The notes beneath the pieces are model-generated. The model was not told the DNA's origin and did not search any database. It worked only from the letters and a program-made list of their open reading frames with translations. The position numbers were made by a program, and so were the translations under genes. Shown in pieces: positions 1 to 5,274 of a stretch of DNA of 10,915 nt; positions within the stretch are counted from its first letter, which is position 1; each line of letters begins with the position of its first letter. The stretch lies in contig JBHEMT010000098.1 in NCBI GenBank assembly GCA_046262435.1, positions 1-10,915 on the forward strand, given 5' to 3'. Source of the DNA: JBHEMT01 sp046262435 (GTDB taxonomy: Bacteria > Chloroflexota > Dormibacteria > Aeolococcales > Aeolococcaceae).

Positions 1-408
1 GGCGACCAGCAGGTCGCACCCCAGGGCCAGTCCGAAGCCGCCCGCCAGGGCGTGTCCATTGATGCAGCCGATCAGCGGCTTTCCCAACGACTCGGCGGCG
101 AGGAAGACCTCGACAAACACCTCGCGACCGGCGTGACGCTCCAGTTCGGTCTGCTCGCCGCCGAATTCGGTGAGGTCGGCCCCTGCGGAAAAGGCCCTGT
201 CGCCGGCACCGGTGAGTACCACGGCGCGGACGTCGGGATCTTCGGCGGCGCGCGTGTAGGCATTTCGAAGTGCGCCCAGCAGCGTCGCGCTCAGCGCGTT
301 GCGCTGCTCCGGCCGGTTGAGGGTCAGGGTGGCGACTGCGGCGTCAACTTCGTAGAGGACGAGCGCCGAGGACGACGGGTCTGCGGCCGTGGCGACGGGC
401 AACTGCAT
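1..408 (-). CDS. Enoyl-CoA hydratase/isomerase (crotonase) family protein, 3' end cut by window edge
   Basis: Only the first 136 residues are in the window; the gene continues past base 1. The crotonase fold is clear: a short strand followed by NRPEQRNALS (residues 31-40), the first oxyanion-hole segment RAFSAGADL (71-79), and the second at INGHALAGGFGLALGCD (116-132). In classical hydratases the latter segment reads GGGCELA and carries the first catalytic glutamate (rat Glu144). Here that position is Gly126, so plain hydratase activity is doubtful; an isomerase, hydrolase or another crotonase-fold reaction on an acyl-CoA is possible. The second catalytic position lies outside the window. The ATG at 408 is chosen because it places the first strand correctly and GGAGG precedes it, although the spacing is only 2 bases. 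It follows the biotin-carboxylase-like gene by 74 bases on the same strand and may be co-transcribed. Family assignment is secure; the substrate is unknown. Confidence 0.9.
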   Translation of the reverse strand, partial: MQLPVATAADPSSSALVLYEVDAAVATLTLNRPEQRNALSATLLGALRNAYTRAAEDPDVRAVVLTGAGDRAFSAGADLTEFGGEQTELERHAGREVFVEVFLAAESLGKPLIGCINGHALAGGFGLALGCDLLVA

Positions 409-456
409 GTCCTCCGGCGGAGCGGGCGGCGGGTTCGAGGCGCGCAGTGGTGGTGG

Positions 457-480
457 GGGACGTCACCGCCGATGCGTCCC
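457..480 (-). terminator. Hairpin just after the biotin-carboxylase-like gene (weak terminator or processing site)
   Basis: A 6-bp perfect stem (GGGACG / CGTCCC) with a 12-base loop begins two bases after the TAA stop of the upstream gene. No T-run follows on the minus strand, so strong intrinsic termination is not expected. It may attenuate read-through into the crotonase gene or may be a chance GC hairpin. Confidence 0.25.
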
Positions 481-482
481 GG

Positions 483-1616
483 TTAGGTGGTCCCGGGCGG
501 GGTCTGGGGACCCAGATGGATGGGATCGGCGAGGTCGCTGGCCGCGGCGGCCCGGTGCAGAGCGGGCCCGAGCCCCTCATTCGCCAGCGGCACCTTCTCA
601 TCACGCAGAGCGTCGACCGCTGCGGCGGCGGACTCGAGCGCGTCTGCTCGGGTGGGCCCGTGCACGAGGAGCTCTCCGAGGCGAGTCCCAGGGCCGCCGG
701 ACGGCCTCCCCGGAGCGATGTTCCAGGCGAGCTCAGCCCCTGGAACATCGGTGGTGGGCAGCCGGTTGGCGGTCACGCTGGGGTCGCTTCCGGCCTGCAG
801 GGACACCCAGACCGCATGCTCCCTGGCAGGGGGAGGCAGGTGGCCGGCGTCGGTGGGCTTGTCGGCGACCACTCGCAGCTGGAGCCGCAGCGAGTCCTGC
901 CCGGTCACCGCGTCGATCAGCGGGTACCCGGGCTGCAACCGGGGGTCGAGGCCAACGACCGCGAAGCCACGTGGGTGGTCGAGGCTGATCCGGAGGGTTC
1001 CGGCATTGGAGTAGCCCAGACACCGGGCCACCAGGGTGACGGCGGCGGTGAGCCGCTTCTCGAGGGCGGGGTCGAGTCCCAGGGCGGGCCCCTCCTCGAC
1101 CACCGTGGCGCCGTCGGCGAGCACGGTGTGAGCGCGGCTCCCCAGCAGGTGGATATCGCCCTCGGCATCCACCAGAAAGCCCATTTCGATGACCCGCCCC
1201 GCCTCGGCGGCATCGGGATCACCGGGCACCGGGACCCCGAGGTCGGCGAACGTCGCCCGGGCAGCCCTTGGGGAGGCAAGCATGCCAACCACGTCCGCGG
1301 GGGGCCCGATCCAGAGCAGGCCCGCCTCCTCAACCGCCAGGGCGAGCTCGCCGTCCAACGCGGTCTCGTCGAAGCCGGGGTGCACGGCGTCGCAGTTGGT
1401 CTCCATCGCCAGGCCGACGATCTGCCGTGCGTCAAGCCGGCCGGCGGTTGGCTCCTCACCCACGGCGACCCCGAGGTCCGCCTCCACGGCGAAGTCGTCG
1501 CTGCGGTCGCCCTCACCGCAGACTGCGACCGCCTCCACTCCCTCGGCGTGACATGCCCGGACGATCCGTAACGCAGCCTGGCCATTGGTGCAGACCAGGA
1601 CACGACGCAGCGGCAT
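483..1616 (-). CDS. Degenerate biotin carboxylase homologue (ATP-grasp pseudoenzyme), 377 aa
   Basis: The N-terminal domain aligns with AccC-type biotin carboxylase: PLRRVLVCTNGQAALRIVRAC (2-22) matches the family's VLIANRGEIALRIIRAC, NCDAVHPGF (74-82) matches GADAIHPGY, and IGPPADVV (103-110) matches IGPSPEVI. Homology resumes in the distal ATP-grasp part: VVEEGPALGLDPAL (172-185), LGYSNAGT (200-207), DPRLQPGYPLIDAVTGQD (224-241). About 70 residues that should lie between positions 133 and 141 are missing, including the Gly-rich ATP-binding lid. By my alignment the Lys116-type residue is Arg117, the RRHQK segment is replaced by LADGAT, the catalytic EMN triplet is GLD (222-224), and only the Arg292 and Gln294 equivalents (R226, Q228) remain. 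The family is normally about 450 aa, with BCCP partners. Carboxylation is therefore unlikely. The intact frame and a good GGAGG site 4 bases before the ATG argue against a dead pseudogene. A regulatory or scaffold role near acyl-CoA metabolism is inference. Confidence 0.82.
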   Translation of the reverse strand: MPLRRVLVCTNGQAALRIVRACHAEGVEAVAVCGEGDRSDDFAVEADLGVAVGEEPTAGRLDARQIVGLAMETNCDAVHPGFDETALDGELALAVEEAGLLWIGPPADVVGMLASPRAARATFADLGVPVPGDPDAAEAGRVIEMGFLVDAEGDIHLLGSRAHTVLADGATVVEEGPALGLDPALEKRLTAAVTLVARCLGYSNAGTLRISLDHPRGFAVVGLDPRLQPGYPLIDAVTGQDSLRLQLRVVADKPTDAGHLPPPAREHAVWVSLQAGSDPSVTANRLPTTDVPGAELAWNIAPGRPSGGPGTRLGELLVHGPTRADALESAAAAVDALRDEKVPLANEGLGPALHRAAAASDLADPIHLGPQTPPGTT

Positions 1617-1620
1617 GAGA

Positions 1621-1625
1621 CCTCC
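1621..1625 (-). promoter_or_regulatory. Shine-Dalgarno site fixing the start of the biotin-carboxylase-like gene
   Basis: GGAGGT lies 4 bases before the ATG at 1616. The same open frame extends upstream to an ATG at 1862 inside the SSB gene, but the conserved family N-terminus begins at 1616 and this ribosome site decides for the shorter form. Confidence 0.75.
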
Positions 1626-1645
1626 AGAGATGTGCGAGCGCGCCA

Positions 1646-1651
1646 AGTGTA
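1646..1651 (-). promoter_or_regulatory. Possible -10 element for the biotin-carboxylase-like gene
   Basis: TACACT on the minus strand lies 29 bases before the ATG at 1616, between the hairpin that follows ssb and the ribosome site. This is a sensible place for an independent promoter. No convincing -35 hexamer is seen at 16-18 bases upstream (ACCGTG or CCGTGG), so the call rests on position and the TANNNT pattern only. Confidence 0.3.
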
Positions 1652-1690
1652 TGAGCATGGATGGCGGCCACGGTCTGTTGCGGCCGAACA

Positions 1691-1716
1691 GTCCGGCGCC
1701 GCGAGCGGCGCCGGAC
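1691..1716 (-). terminator. Perfect GC hairpin after ssb, likely end of the five-gene unit
   Basis: GTCCGGCGCC and GGCGCCGGAC form a perfect 10-bp stem, extended by one G-C pair to leave a CGAG tetraloop. It lies 13 bases past the ssb stop on the minus strand. It is the strongest hairpin I found in the window. Only a short T-containing stretch (TGTT) follows, so it is not a textbook intrinsic terminator, but tail-poor hairpins are common in high-GC bacteria. Being palindromic, it could equally act on the plus strand. Confidence 0.55.
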
Positions 1717-1728
1717 CGGTGAGCGGGG

Positions 1729-2124
1729 TCAGACCACGGCGGGCTGAGCCTCAACGGTATCCAGGGCGGCCGCCTCCAGGCCGTTGCTCGGCTCACCGGG
1801 ACCTCGCTGCAGCAGCTTGACGGTCTCGGCGACGATCTCCGTGGTCGTACGCCGCAGGCCATCGTTGCCCTCGTACTCCCGGGTGCGGAGCCTGCCCTCG
1901 ATGTAGATCCGCTTCCCCTTCACGCAGTAGAGCGAGCACACCTCGGCGAGGCGCGCGAAGGCCACCACAGTGTGGAACTCCGAGGTCTCCTGGCGGTTAC
2001 CCTCAGCGTCGCGCCACACGTTGTTGGTCGCCAGGCGCATGCGCGTCATCGCCTTGCCCGACGAGGTGCTGACCGCTTCGGCGTCCCGGGTCAGGTTGCC
2101 GACCAGAATGACCCTGTTGATCAT
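1729..2124 (-). CDS. ssb: Single-stranded DNA-binding protein without the acidic C-terminal tip, 131 aa
   Basis: This is an OB-fold SSB that binds ssDNA in replication, recombination or DNA transfer. The N-terminus MINRVILVGNLTRDAE is diagnostic. SEFHTVVAFARLAEV (48-62), KGKRIYIEGRLRTREYE (69-85) and RRTTTEIVAE (91-100) follow the family pattern. DNA-stacking aromatics are partly changed: W37 is kept, Phe50 stands where Trp54 of E. coli SSB lies, and Tyr84 stands where Trp88 lies. Two cysteines (C63, C67) lie in the short helix. After residue 105 there are only about 26 residues ending EAQPAVV. The usual acidic DDDIPF-like tip that recruits partner proteins is absent, which suggests a specialised paralogue rather than the housekeeping SSB. 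The start at 2124 is supported by GGAGGT seven bases upstream and by the family N-terminus. It follows the M23 peptidase gene by 78 bases on the same strand, at the end of the TrbL-containing unit. Confidence 0.95.
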   Translation of the reverse strand: MINRVILVGNLTRDAEAVSTSSGKAMTRMRLATNNVWRDAEGNRQETSEFHTVVAFARLAEVCSLYCVKGKRIYIEGRLRTREYEGNDGLRRTTTEIVAETVKLLQRGPGEPSNGLEAAALDTVEAQPAVV

Positions 2125-2132
2125 GGGATCAA

Positions 2133-2137
2133 CCTCC
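2133..2137 (-). promoter_or_regulatory. Shine-Dalgarno site fixing the ssb start
   Basis: GGAGGT sits about 7 bases before the ATG at 2124. An in-frame ATG at 2181 would add 19 residues not typical of SSBs and has no comparable site. Confidence 0.75.
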
Positions 2138-2142
2138 AGTGA

Positions 2143-2160
2143 GGGAGCCGGGTGGCTCCC
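2143..2160 (-). promoter_or_regulatory. Perfect hairpin in the ssb leader
   Basis: GGGAGCC and GGCTCCC form a perfect 7-bp stem around a 4-base loop. It lies between the M23 stop and the ssb ribosome site, with the stem ending five bases before the GGAGG. It could be a partial terminator that lowers ssb expression, an RNA-processing boundary, or a structure affecting ribosome access. The stem is seen directly; the role is inference. Confidence 0.4.
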
Positions 2161-2202
2161 GATGGCGAAGTGCAGCCCCACATTCGGCGGTTGAAGCGTC
2201 GT

Positions 2203-2751
2203 TCACGGAAGTGAGAGGTCCAGGCGCGGGTCCTCGGGAATCCCGTCGCGACGAATCTCAAAGTGGAGGTGCGGGCCGGTGCTGTTGCCGGTGGAGCCCA
2301 CCACACCGATCGTGGCTCCGGCCAGAACCACCGCGCCATCCGACACCGTGACCTCGGAGAGGTGCCCGTAGAGACTGCTCAACCCGGTGCCGTGGTCGAT
2401 GACCACATGGAGGCCGTAGCCTCCCGCGGCGACGATGACCCGCGCGCGGCCACCGAGGGTGGCGTGCACCGACGTGCCTGCGGGCGCCGCGAGGTCCACG
2501 CCGGAATGCCAGTGCCGGGCCGGACACGCGGGCTCGACGGGCTCGAACGGGTACACGGAACAGCCGAACGGTTGGGTGAGGACCGCGCCACCCACCGGAG
2601 GCTGGAACCTCCCGGTTACCAGGCCTTCCCCACGCCCCGAGCCCGTCGCCCTCGCCACGGTCGGCGACATGCTCACCGCTGAGGCACCAAGTGCCAGCGC
2701 CAGCCACAGTCCGACGACCAGGCCGGCCACCGCCCGGATGCCGCCACTCAT
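2203..2751 (-). CDS. Secreted/anchored M23 (LytM-type) zinc endopeptidase, 182 aa
   Basis: The protein would cleave peptidoglycan cross-bridges outside the membrane. An uncleaved or cleavable signal segment spans about residues 5-26. The M23 domain follows directly: HSGVD (82-86) gives zinc ligands H82 and D86, SSLYGH supplies catalytic H130, and GNSTGPHLHFEI supplies H161 and zinc ligand H163. All expected catalytic residues are present, so it should be active. Cys64 and Cys76 flank the loop before the zinc site and may form a disulfide. There is no LysM or coiled-coil regulator; it is close to a minimal catalytic module. The ATG at 2751 overlaps the TGA of the TrbL-like gene (ATGA), a sign of translational coupling, and no Shine-Dalgarno is evident. 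In conjugation systems a wall hydrolase opens the cell wall for the channel; given the tight coupling, that role is the simplest inference. A general cell-wall function is the alternative. Confidence 0.93.
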   Translation of the reverse strand: MSGGIRAVAGLVVGLWLALALGASAVSMSPTVARATGSGRGEGLVTGRFQPPVGGAVLTQPFGCSVYPFEPVEPACPARHWHSGVDLAAPAGTSVHATLGGRARVIVAAGGYGLHVVIDHGTGLSSLYGHLSEVTVSDGAVVLAGATIGVVGSTGNSTGPHLHFEIRRDGIPEDPRLDLSLP

Positions 2752-3659
2752 GCGGCCGTCCGGTGCGTGGCGTGGCCGAAGCCCAGTGCCTTCCGAACTG
2801 ACTTCTCGAGGTCGTGGCTCATCGTCTTGGCCTTGGTCTCGAGGTGGGCTGCGGTGTTCAGCGCACCGGGCACCTTGAGCAGGATGAACAGGGTGGCCAG
2901 CGCGTAGAGGGTCTGGGCTATGCCCGCATCGGCGGCGAACTGGGTGACGGTGGCGGTGCGCAGGATCACCAGCTGCAGGGACTGCATGAAGACCGTCGTG
3001 ACAAAGAGCCGCACCCAGGTGTGGGCGTAGGTCCTGGTCTCCGGAAGGAGCCCGCACAGCGCCGCCACCGGCGCGACGGCGACCAGGATGGTGAGCAGCG
3101 CGTAGCGGATCACGTATGCGAGTGCGAGCAGTACCAGCGCGAGCACCAGGGCCACCGCGAAAAGCGCATGGAACAGGTTCTGCGACGCCGCCACTGCGGC
3201 GATTACCGGATCAGCGAGCGCCGCCGACCAGGGGAACGAGCTGGTGTGCAGCGGGCCGCCAAGGGCCAGGGCCACCGCGCCGAGGGCGTTGTTGAGGTCG
3301 ATGACCATCTGCATCAACGGCAACGAGCAGTGAATCAGCACGATGGTCCCGAGCAGGCGCGGCAGCATCGCCCGCATGCCGTACCGGGCGCGAATCGAGC
3401 GCTCCCACATACTGCGCAGAAACGTGAAGGTGACAACCGCGGTGAGCACCGCGTCCATGGCGACGACCAGCCCGAGGTTGAGCGAGCGCAGCGCGCCGCG
3501 TGCGGTGAAGGCGCCACCACCGGCGACGTCGACCGTGCGCAGGAGGTAGCGGCTGAGCAGCGCCTCGATGTCGGTGCGCGCGGTGTCCACCAGGTGGACG
3601 AGCGCGGTGGTGAGCAGGTGGAGCAGAAGGCTGGCAGGGTCCAGGGACGGAGGGTGCAC
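2748..3659 (-). CDS. TrbL/VirB6-like polytopic membrane protein, 303 aa
   Basis: The likely role is the inner-membrane channel component of a type IV secretion-like apparatus. About six membrane segments can be read: roughly residues 61-81, 101-121, 163-184, 187-205, 214-234 and 248-263. The stretch ILVAVAPVAALCGLLPETRTYAHTWVRLFV, followed by MQSLQLVIL (191-233), has the layout typical of TrbL/VirB6 proteins: a hydrophobic APxA segment, a short polar loop with PxTR, then WxRxFxxxxxxQxxQxxxL. An amphipathic N-terminal part (about 8-40) and a charged cytoplasmic tail (270-303) flank the core. The start is a GTG at 3659, six bases after the stop of the 79-aa gene; the ribosome site is weak, so coupling is likely. 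Its end overlaps the M23 gene. I recognise the family by pattern only; the unrelated alternative is a generic multi-pass protein, which the neighbouring genes make less likely. Confidence 0.72.
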   Translation of the reverse strand: MHPPSLDPASLLLHLLTTALVHLVDTARTDIEALLSRYLLRTVDVAGGGAFTARGALRSLNLGLVVAMDAVLTAVVTFTFLRSMWERSIRARYGMRAMLPRLLGTIVLIHCSLPLMQMVIDLNNALGAVALALGGPLHTSSFPWSAALADPVIAAVAASQNLFHALFAVALVLALVLLALAYVIRYALLTILVAVAPVAALCGLLPETRTYAHTWVRLFVTTVFMQSLQLVILRTATVTQFAADAGIAQTLYALATLFILLKVPGALNTAAHLETKAKTMSHDLEKSVRKALGFGHATHRTAA

Positions 3660-3665
3660 CGCCGG

Positions 3666-3905
3666 TCAGTGAACCGAGGAGGGGACCGTGGCGATGAGGG
3701 CGTGGGTGAGCGTGCCGGCGATCTCCACGCCGATGGTCCCGAAGACGATCCGACCGATCCAGCGCTTGGCCTCCATCACCGCACGCGGCTCGACGGCGAC
3801 GATCTTGTAGAGAAACGCGGTCAGGAACGCCAGGGCGCCGATCGAGCCGATCAGACCCTGCGCGAGCACAACCCAGTGGTCGACCAGCGACTTGAGCTCG
3901 GGCAC
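3666..3905 (-). CDS. Small two-helix membrane protein, VirB2/Maff2-like layout, 79 aa
   Basis: Two hydrophobic helices (about residues 11-37 and 49-73) are joined by a short charged loop EPRAVMEAKRW. The N-terminus is short and there is no cleavable signal. Size and hairpin layout resemble the small pilin-like VirB2/TrbC proteins and the Maff2-type proteins found beside VirB6-like genes in Gram-positive conjugative elements. Sequence alone is too short for a firm family call. The start is a GTG at 3905, one base after the TGA of the preceding gene, with no strong ribosome site, which indicates translational coupling. The TrbL-like gene follows after six bases. Its position immediately before the TrbL-like gene is the main support for a pilin or channel-accessory role; a membrane-assembly subunit is equally possible. 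Confidence 0.7.
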   Translation of the reverse strand: MPELKSLVDHWVVLAQGLIGSIGALAFLTAFLYKIVAVEPRAVMEAKRWIGRIVFGTIGVEIAGTLTHALIATVPSSVH

Positions 3906-3906
3906 G

Positions 3907-4260
3907 TCAGCCAGCTCCGATGGGCGGATGCTCGAGCAATGAGCGAAGTTGGTCGCGCAGCGTTCGCGCCAGGGAACGCACGATGCTCAACTGCCCCCGG
4001 GTGGTGGCGGCGGTGTCCCGGTTGAGCAGGGTCCACAACCCTCCCGGAGACCGCAGTGCAGGAGGGAGCCACGACGAGGAGCCCGTCCCCAACCGGGGCG
4101 ACGGCAGCACCAACGGTGCCGGCGAAGGCGGCGGCGCGGTGGGGGCGAAGAGCGGCGGTCCGGCGAGCGGGGCGGACCGGGGGAGCACGTGGACGATCAG
4201 AGTCGAGGCGAGCACGGCGAGAACCGCGGCGACCAGAACCAGGCGCGGGGACAAGGGCAT
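3907..4260 (-). CDS. Membrane-anchored Pro-rich protein of unknown function, first gene of the unit, 117 aa
   Basis: I do not recognise a family. The protein has an N-terminal hydrophobic helix (about residues 6-26) preceded by one Arg, which fits a signal anchor or a signal peptide. A Pro/Ala/Ser-rich linker follows (29-56). The C-terminal part, SPGGLWTLLNRDTAATTRGQ and onward (71-110), is predicted helical, with regularly spaced Arg and Leu (RSLARTLRDQLRSLLE) suggesting an amphipathic or coiled-coil helix. It would place a basic helix outside the membrane on a flexible stalk. The ATG at 4260 has GGAGGT just upstream, and the promoter at 4330-4359 lies about 70 bases ahead, so this is the first cistron of the unit. 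The next gene begins one base after its stop. A structural or periplasm-like adaptor of the channel is inference only. Confidence 0.75.
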   Translation of the reverse strand: MPLSPRLVLVAAVLAVLASTLIVHVLPRSAPLAGPPLFAPTAPPPSPAPLVLPSPRLGTGSSSWLPPALRSPGGLWTLLNRDTAATTRGQLSIVRSLARTLRDQLRSLLEHPPIGAG

Positions 4261-4265
4261 GGAGA

Positions 4266-4270
4266 CCTCC
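4266..4270 (-). promoter_or_regulatory. Shine-Dalgarno site of the first gene of the five-gene unit
   Basis: GGAGGT followed by CTCC precedes the ATG at 4260. The motif is nearly identical to the site of the biotin-carboxylase-like gene (GGAGGTCTC before ATG). It supports 4260 over an in-frame ATG 39 bases upstream at 4299. Confidence 0.75.
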
Positions 4271-4329
4271 GGGACACACGACTGTCGCGAACGCCCCACC
4301 TCCGCCCCGGACGCTGGTCCGATGCCTGA

Positions 4330-4359
4330 ATGTTACACAGATTTGTGGTGGTCCGTCAA
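4330..4359 (-). promoter_or_regulatory. Sigma-70-type promoter of the TrbL/M23/ssb unit, with symmetric spacer element
   Basis: On the minus strand TTGACG (4359-4354) and TAACAT (4335-4330) are separated by 18 bases, close to the housekeeping consensus. The -35 overlaps the stop codon of the UbiA gene. Transcription would start near 4323, giving a leader of about 60 bases with a good ribosome site. The last 12 bases of the spacer read CACAAATCTGTG, an inverted repeat CACA-N4-TGTG that directly abuts the -10 hexamer. Such a position could serve as a repressor operator, but the repeat is short. It is the best-formed promoter I found in the window. Confidence 0.6.
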
Positions 4360-5246
4360 GCGGTGGGTGCCTCCCGTGCCACCCCCGCGAGCCACGCGAC
4401 TCCCAGCCCGGCCGCGGCCGGGGTAAGCAACCGGAACGGCATCGAGCGCCGCCCAGGACCGCTCAGCAGCGCGAGACCGGCTGCGACATCGGCGGTCACC
4501 ACCGCAGCGGCGGAGCGGCGAAGCCAGCGCCGGGCGGCGGCGGTGCCCGGATCCGTGCAGGCCACCATCGCTGCCGTCACAGGGGCAAGCAGCGCCACCG
4601 CAGTTGCGGCTCGCGGCCCCAGGTGAACCGGCAGGCTGGCCACGCCGGTGCGGGCGTCGTCGGCAAGGTCGGGGAGCGCATTGGCGCAGTGCAGCCCCGC
4701 GGCGAGCAGACCGGCAAGCAGCGGCAACCGGCGCAGGTGAGCGACCGGCCGGCCCACCGCGGCGCAGGCCACCAGGGGCACAGCCATCAGCCCGCCCCAC
4801 CAGGGGAGGACCGACGCCGCGTTGCGCTTCAGGCCCAGGTCATAGCCAAGTCCCGAGCCCAGACCCAGCACCATCGCGGCAGGCGCCGGCGAGCTCAGAC
4901 CCGCTGCGAGCACCAGAGCCGTCAGCGCCCCGCCGCTCGCCACCATGCCGGCCTCGAAGCGCGTGACCACACCGCGAACCAGCGGCTTGTGGGGCTTGGC
5001 GACGCGGTCGCGGTCCACATCCGCCCAGTCGTTGGCGGCGCCGATGGCAAGCTGCGTCGCCAGCATCGAGCCGCCCACCCGCAGCAGGATGGCCGCCGGG
5101 GGAGTTGTCGCTGCGGCGAAGCGGGCAACGCCGACCGTGGTGGCGGTCACCAGCAGGGACGGGCCGGGATGAGTCAGGAAGAGCAGCGCCTTGGCGCGGC
5201 CCCCGGCTGGACTGCGTTCGTCGAGAAACTCCCGCAGCGGAAGCAT
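4356..5246 (-). CDS. UbiA-family polyprenyl transferase, 296 aa
   Basis: This is an integral membrane enzyme that moves a prenyl group from a polyprenyl diphosphate to an aromatic or other acceptor. The first Asp-rich motif is NDWADVDRD (N72, D73, D76, D80), followed by KPHKPLVRG. YDLGLKR (135-141) matches the family's tyrosine/lysine segment, and the second Asp motif is NALPDLADD (D193, D197). About eight hydrophobic helices are visible, and the length is normal. The acceptor cannot be told: quinone biosynthesis (MenA or UbiA type) and lipid or pigment prenylation are all possible, and no quinone genes are adjacent. The ATG at 5246 lies 28 bases after the PBP stop on the same strand, suggesting co-transcription with it. 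No Shine-Dalgarno is obvious; an AAAGG is about 24 bases upstream, too far to act normally. The gene's last bases form part of the next unit's promoter. Confidence 0.92.
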   Translation of the reverse strand: MLPLREFLDERSPAGGRAKALLFLTHPGPSLLVTATTVGVARFAAATTPPAAILLRVGGSMLATQLAIGAANDWADVDRDRVAKPHKPLVRGVVTRFEAGMVASGGALTALVLAAGLSSPAPAAMVLGLGSGLGYDLGLKRNAASVLPWWGGLMAVPLVACAAVGRPVAHLRRLPLLAGLLAAGLHCANALPDLADDARTGVASLPVHLGPRAATAVALLAPVTAAMVACTDPGTAAARRWLRRSAAAVVTADVAAGLALLSGPGRRSMPFRLLTPAAAGLGVAWLAGVAREAPTA

Positions 5247-5274
5247 CAGTGGGGCACCGATGCAGCAGCGACCT

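Noticed and set aside
447..1571. Plus-strand open frame of 374 codons opposite the biotin-carboxylase-like gene
   Set aside because: The minus strand shows recognisable AccC homology; this frame is its mirror.
1617..1862. N-terminal extension of the biotin-carboxylase-like protein to an ATG at 1862
   Set aside because: It would overlap the ssb gene and the hairpin. The 82 extra residues are Arg/Pro/Ser-rich and not part of the family, and the GGAGG site supports 1616.
2752..3057. Extension of the M23 protein upstream through the TrbL-like gene
   Set aside because: The extra residues are a shadow frame of the TrbL-like gene. The signal segment begins at the ATG at 2751.
2814..4025. Plus-strand open frame of 403 codons opposite the TrbL-like gene
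   Set aside because: The composition (Gln/Arg/Gly/His-rich) is typical of the complement of a hydrophobic GC-rich gene. There is no signal of a real protein.
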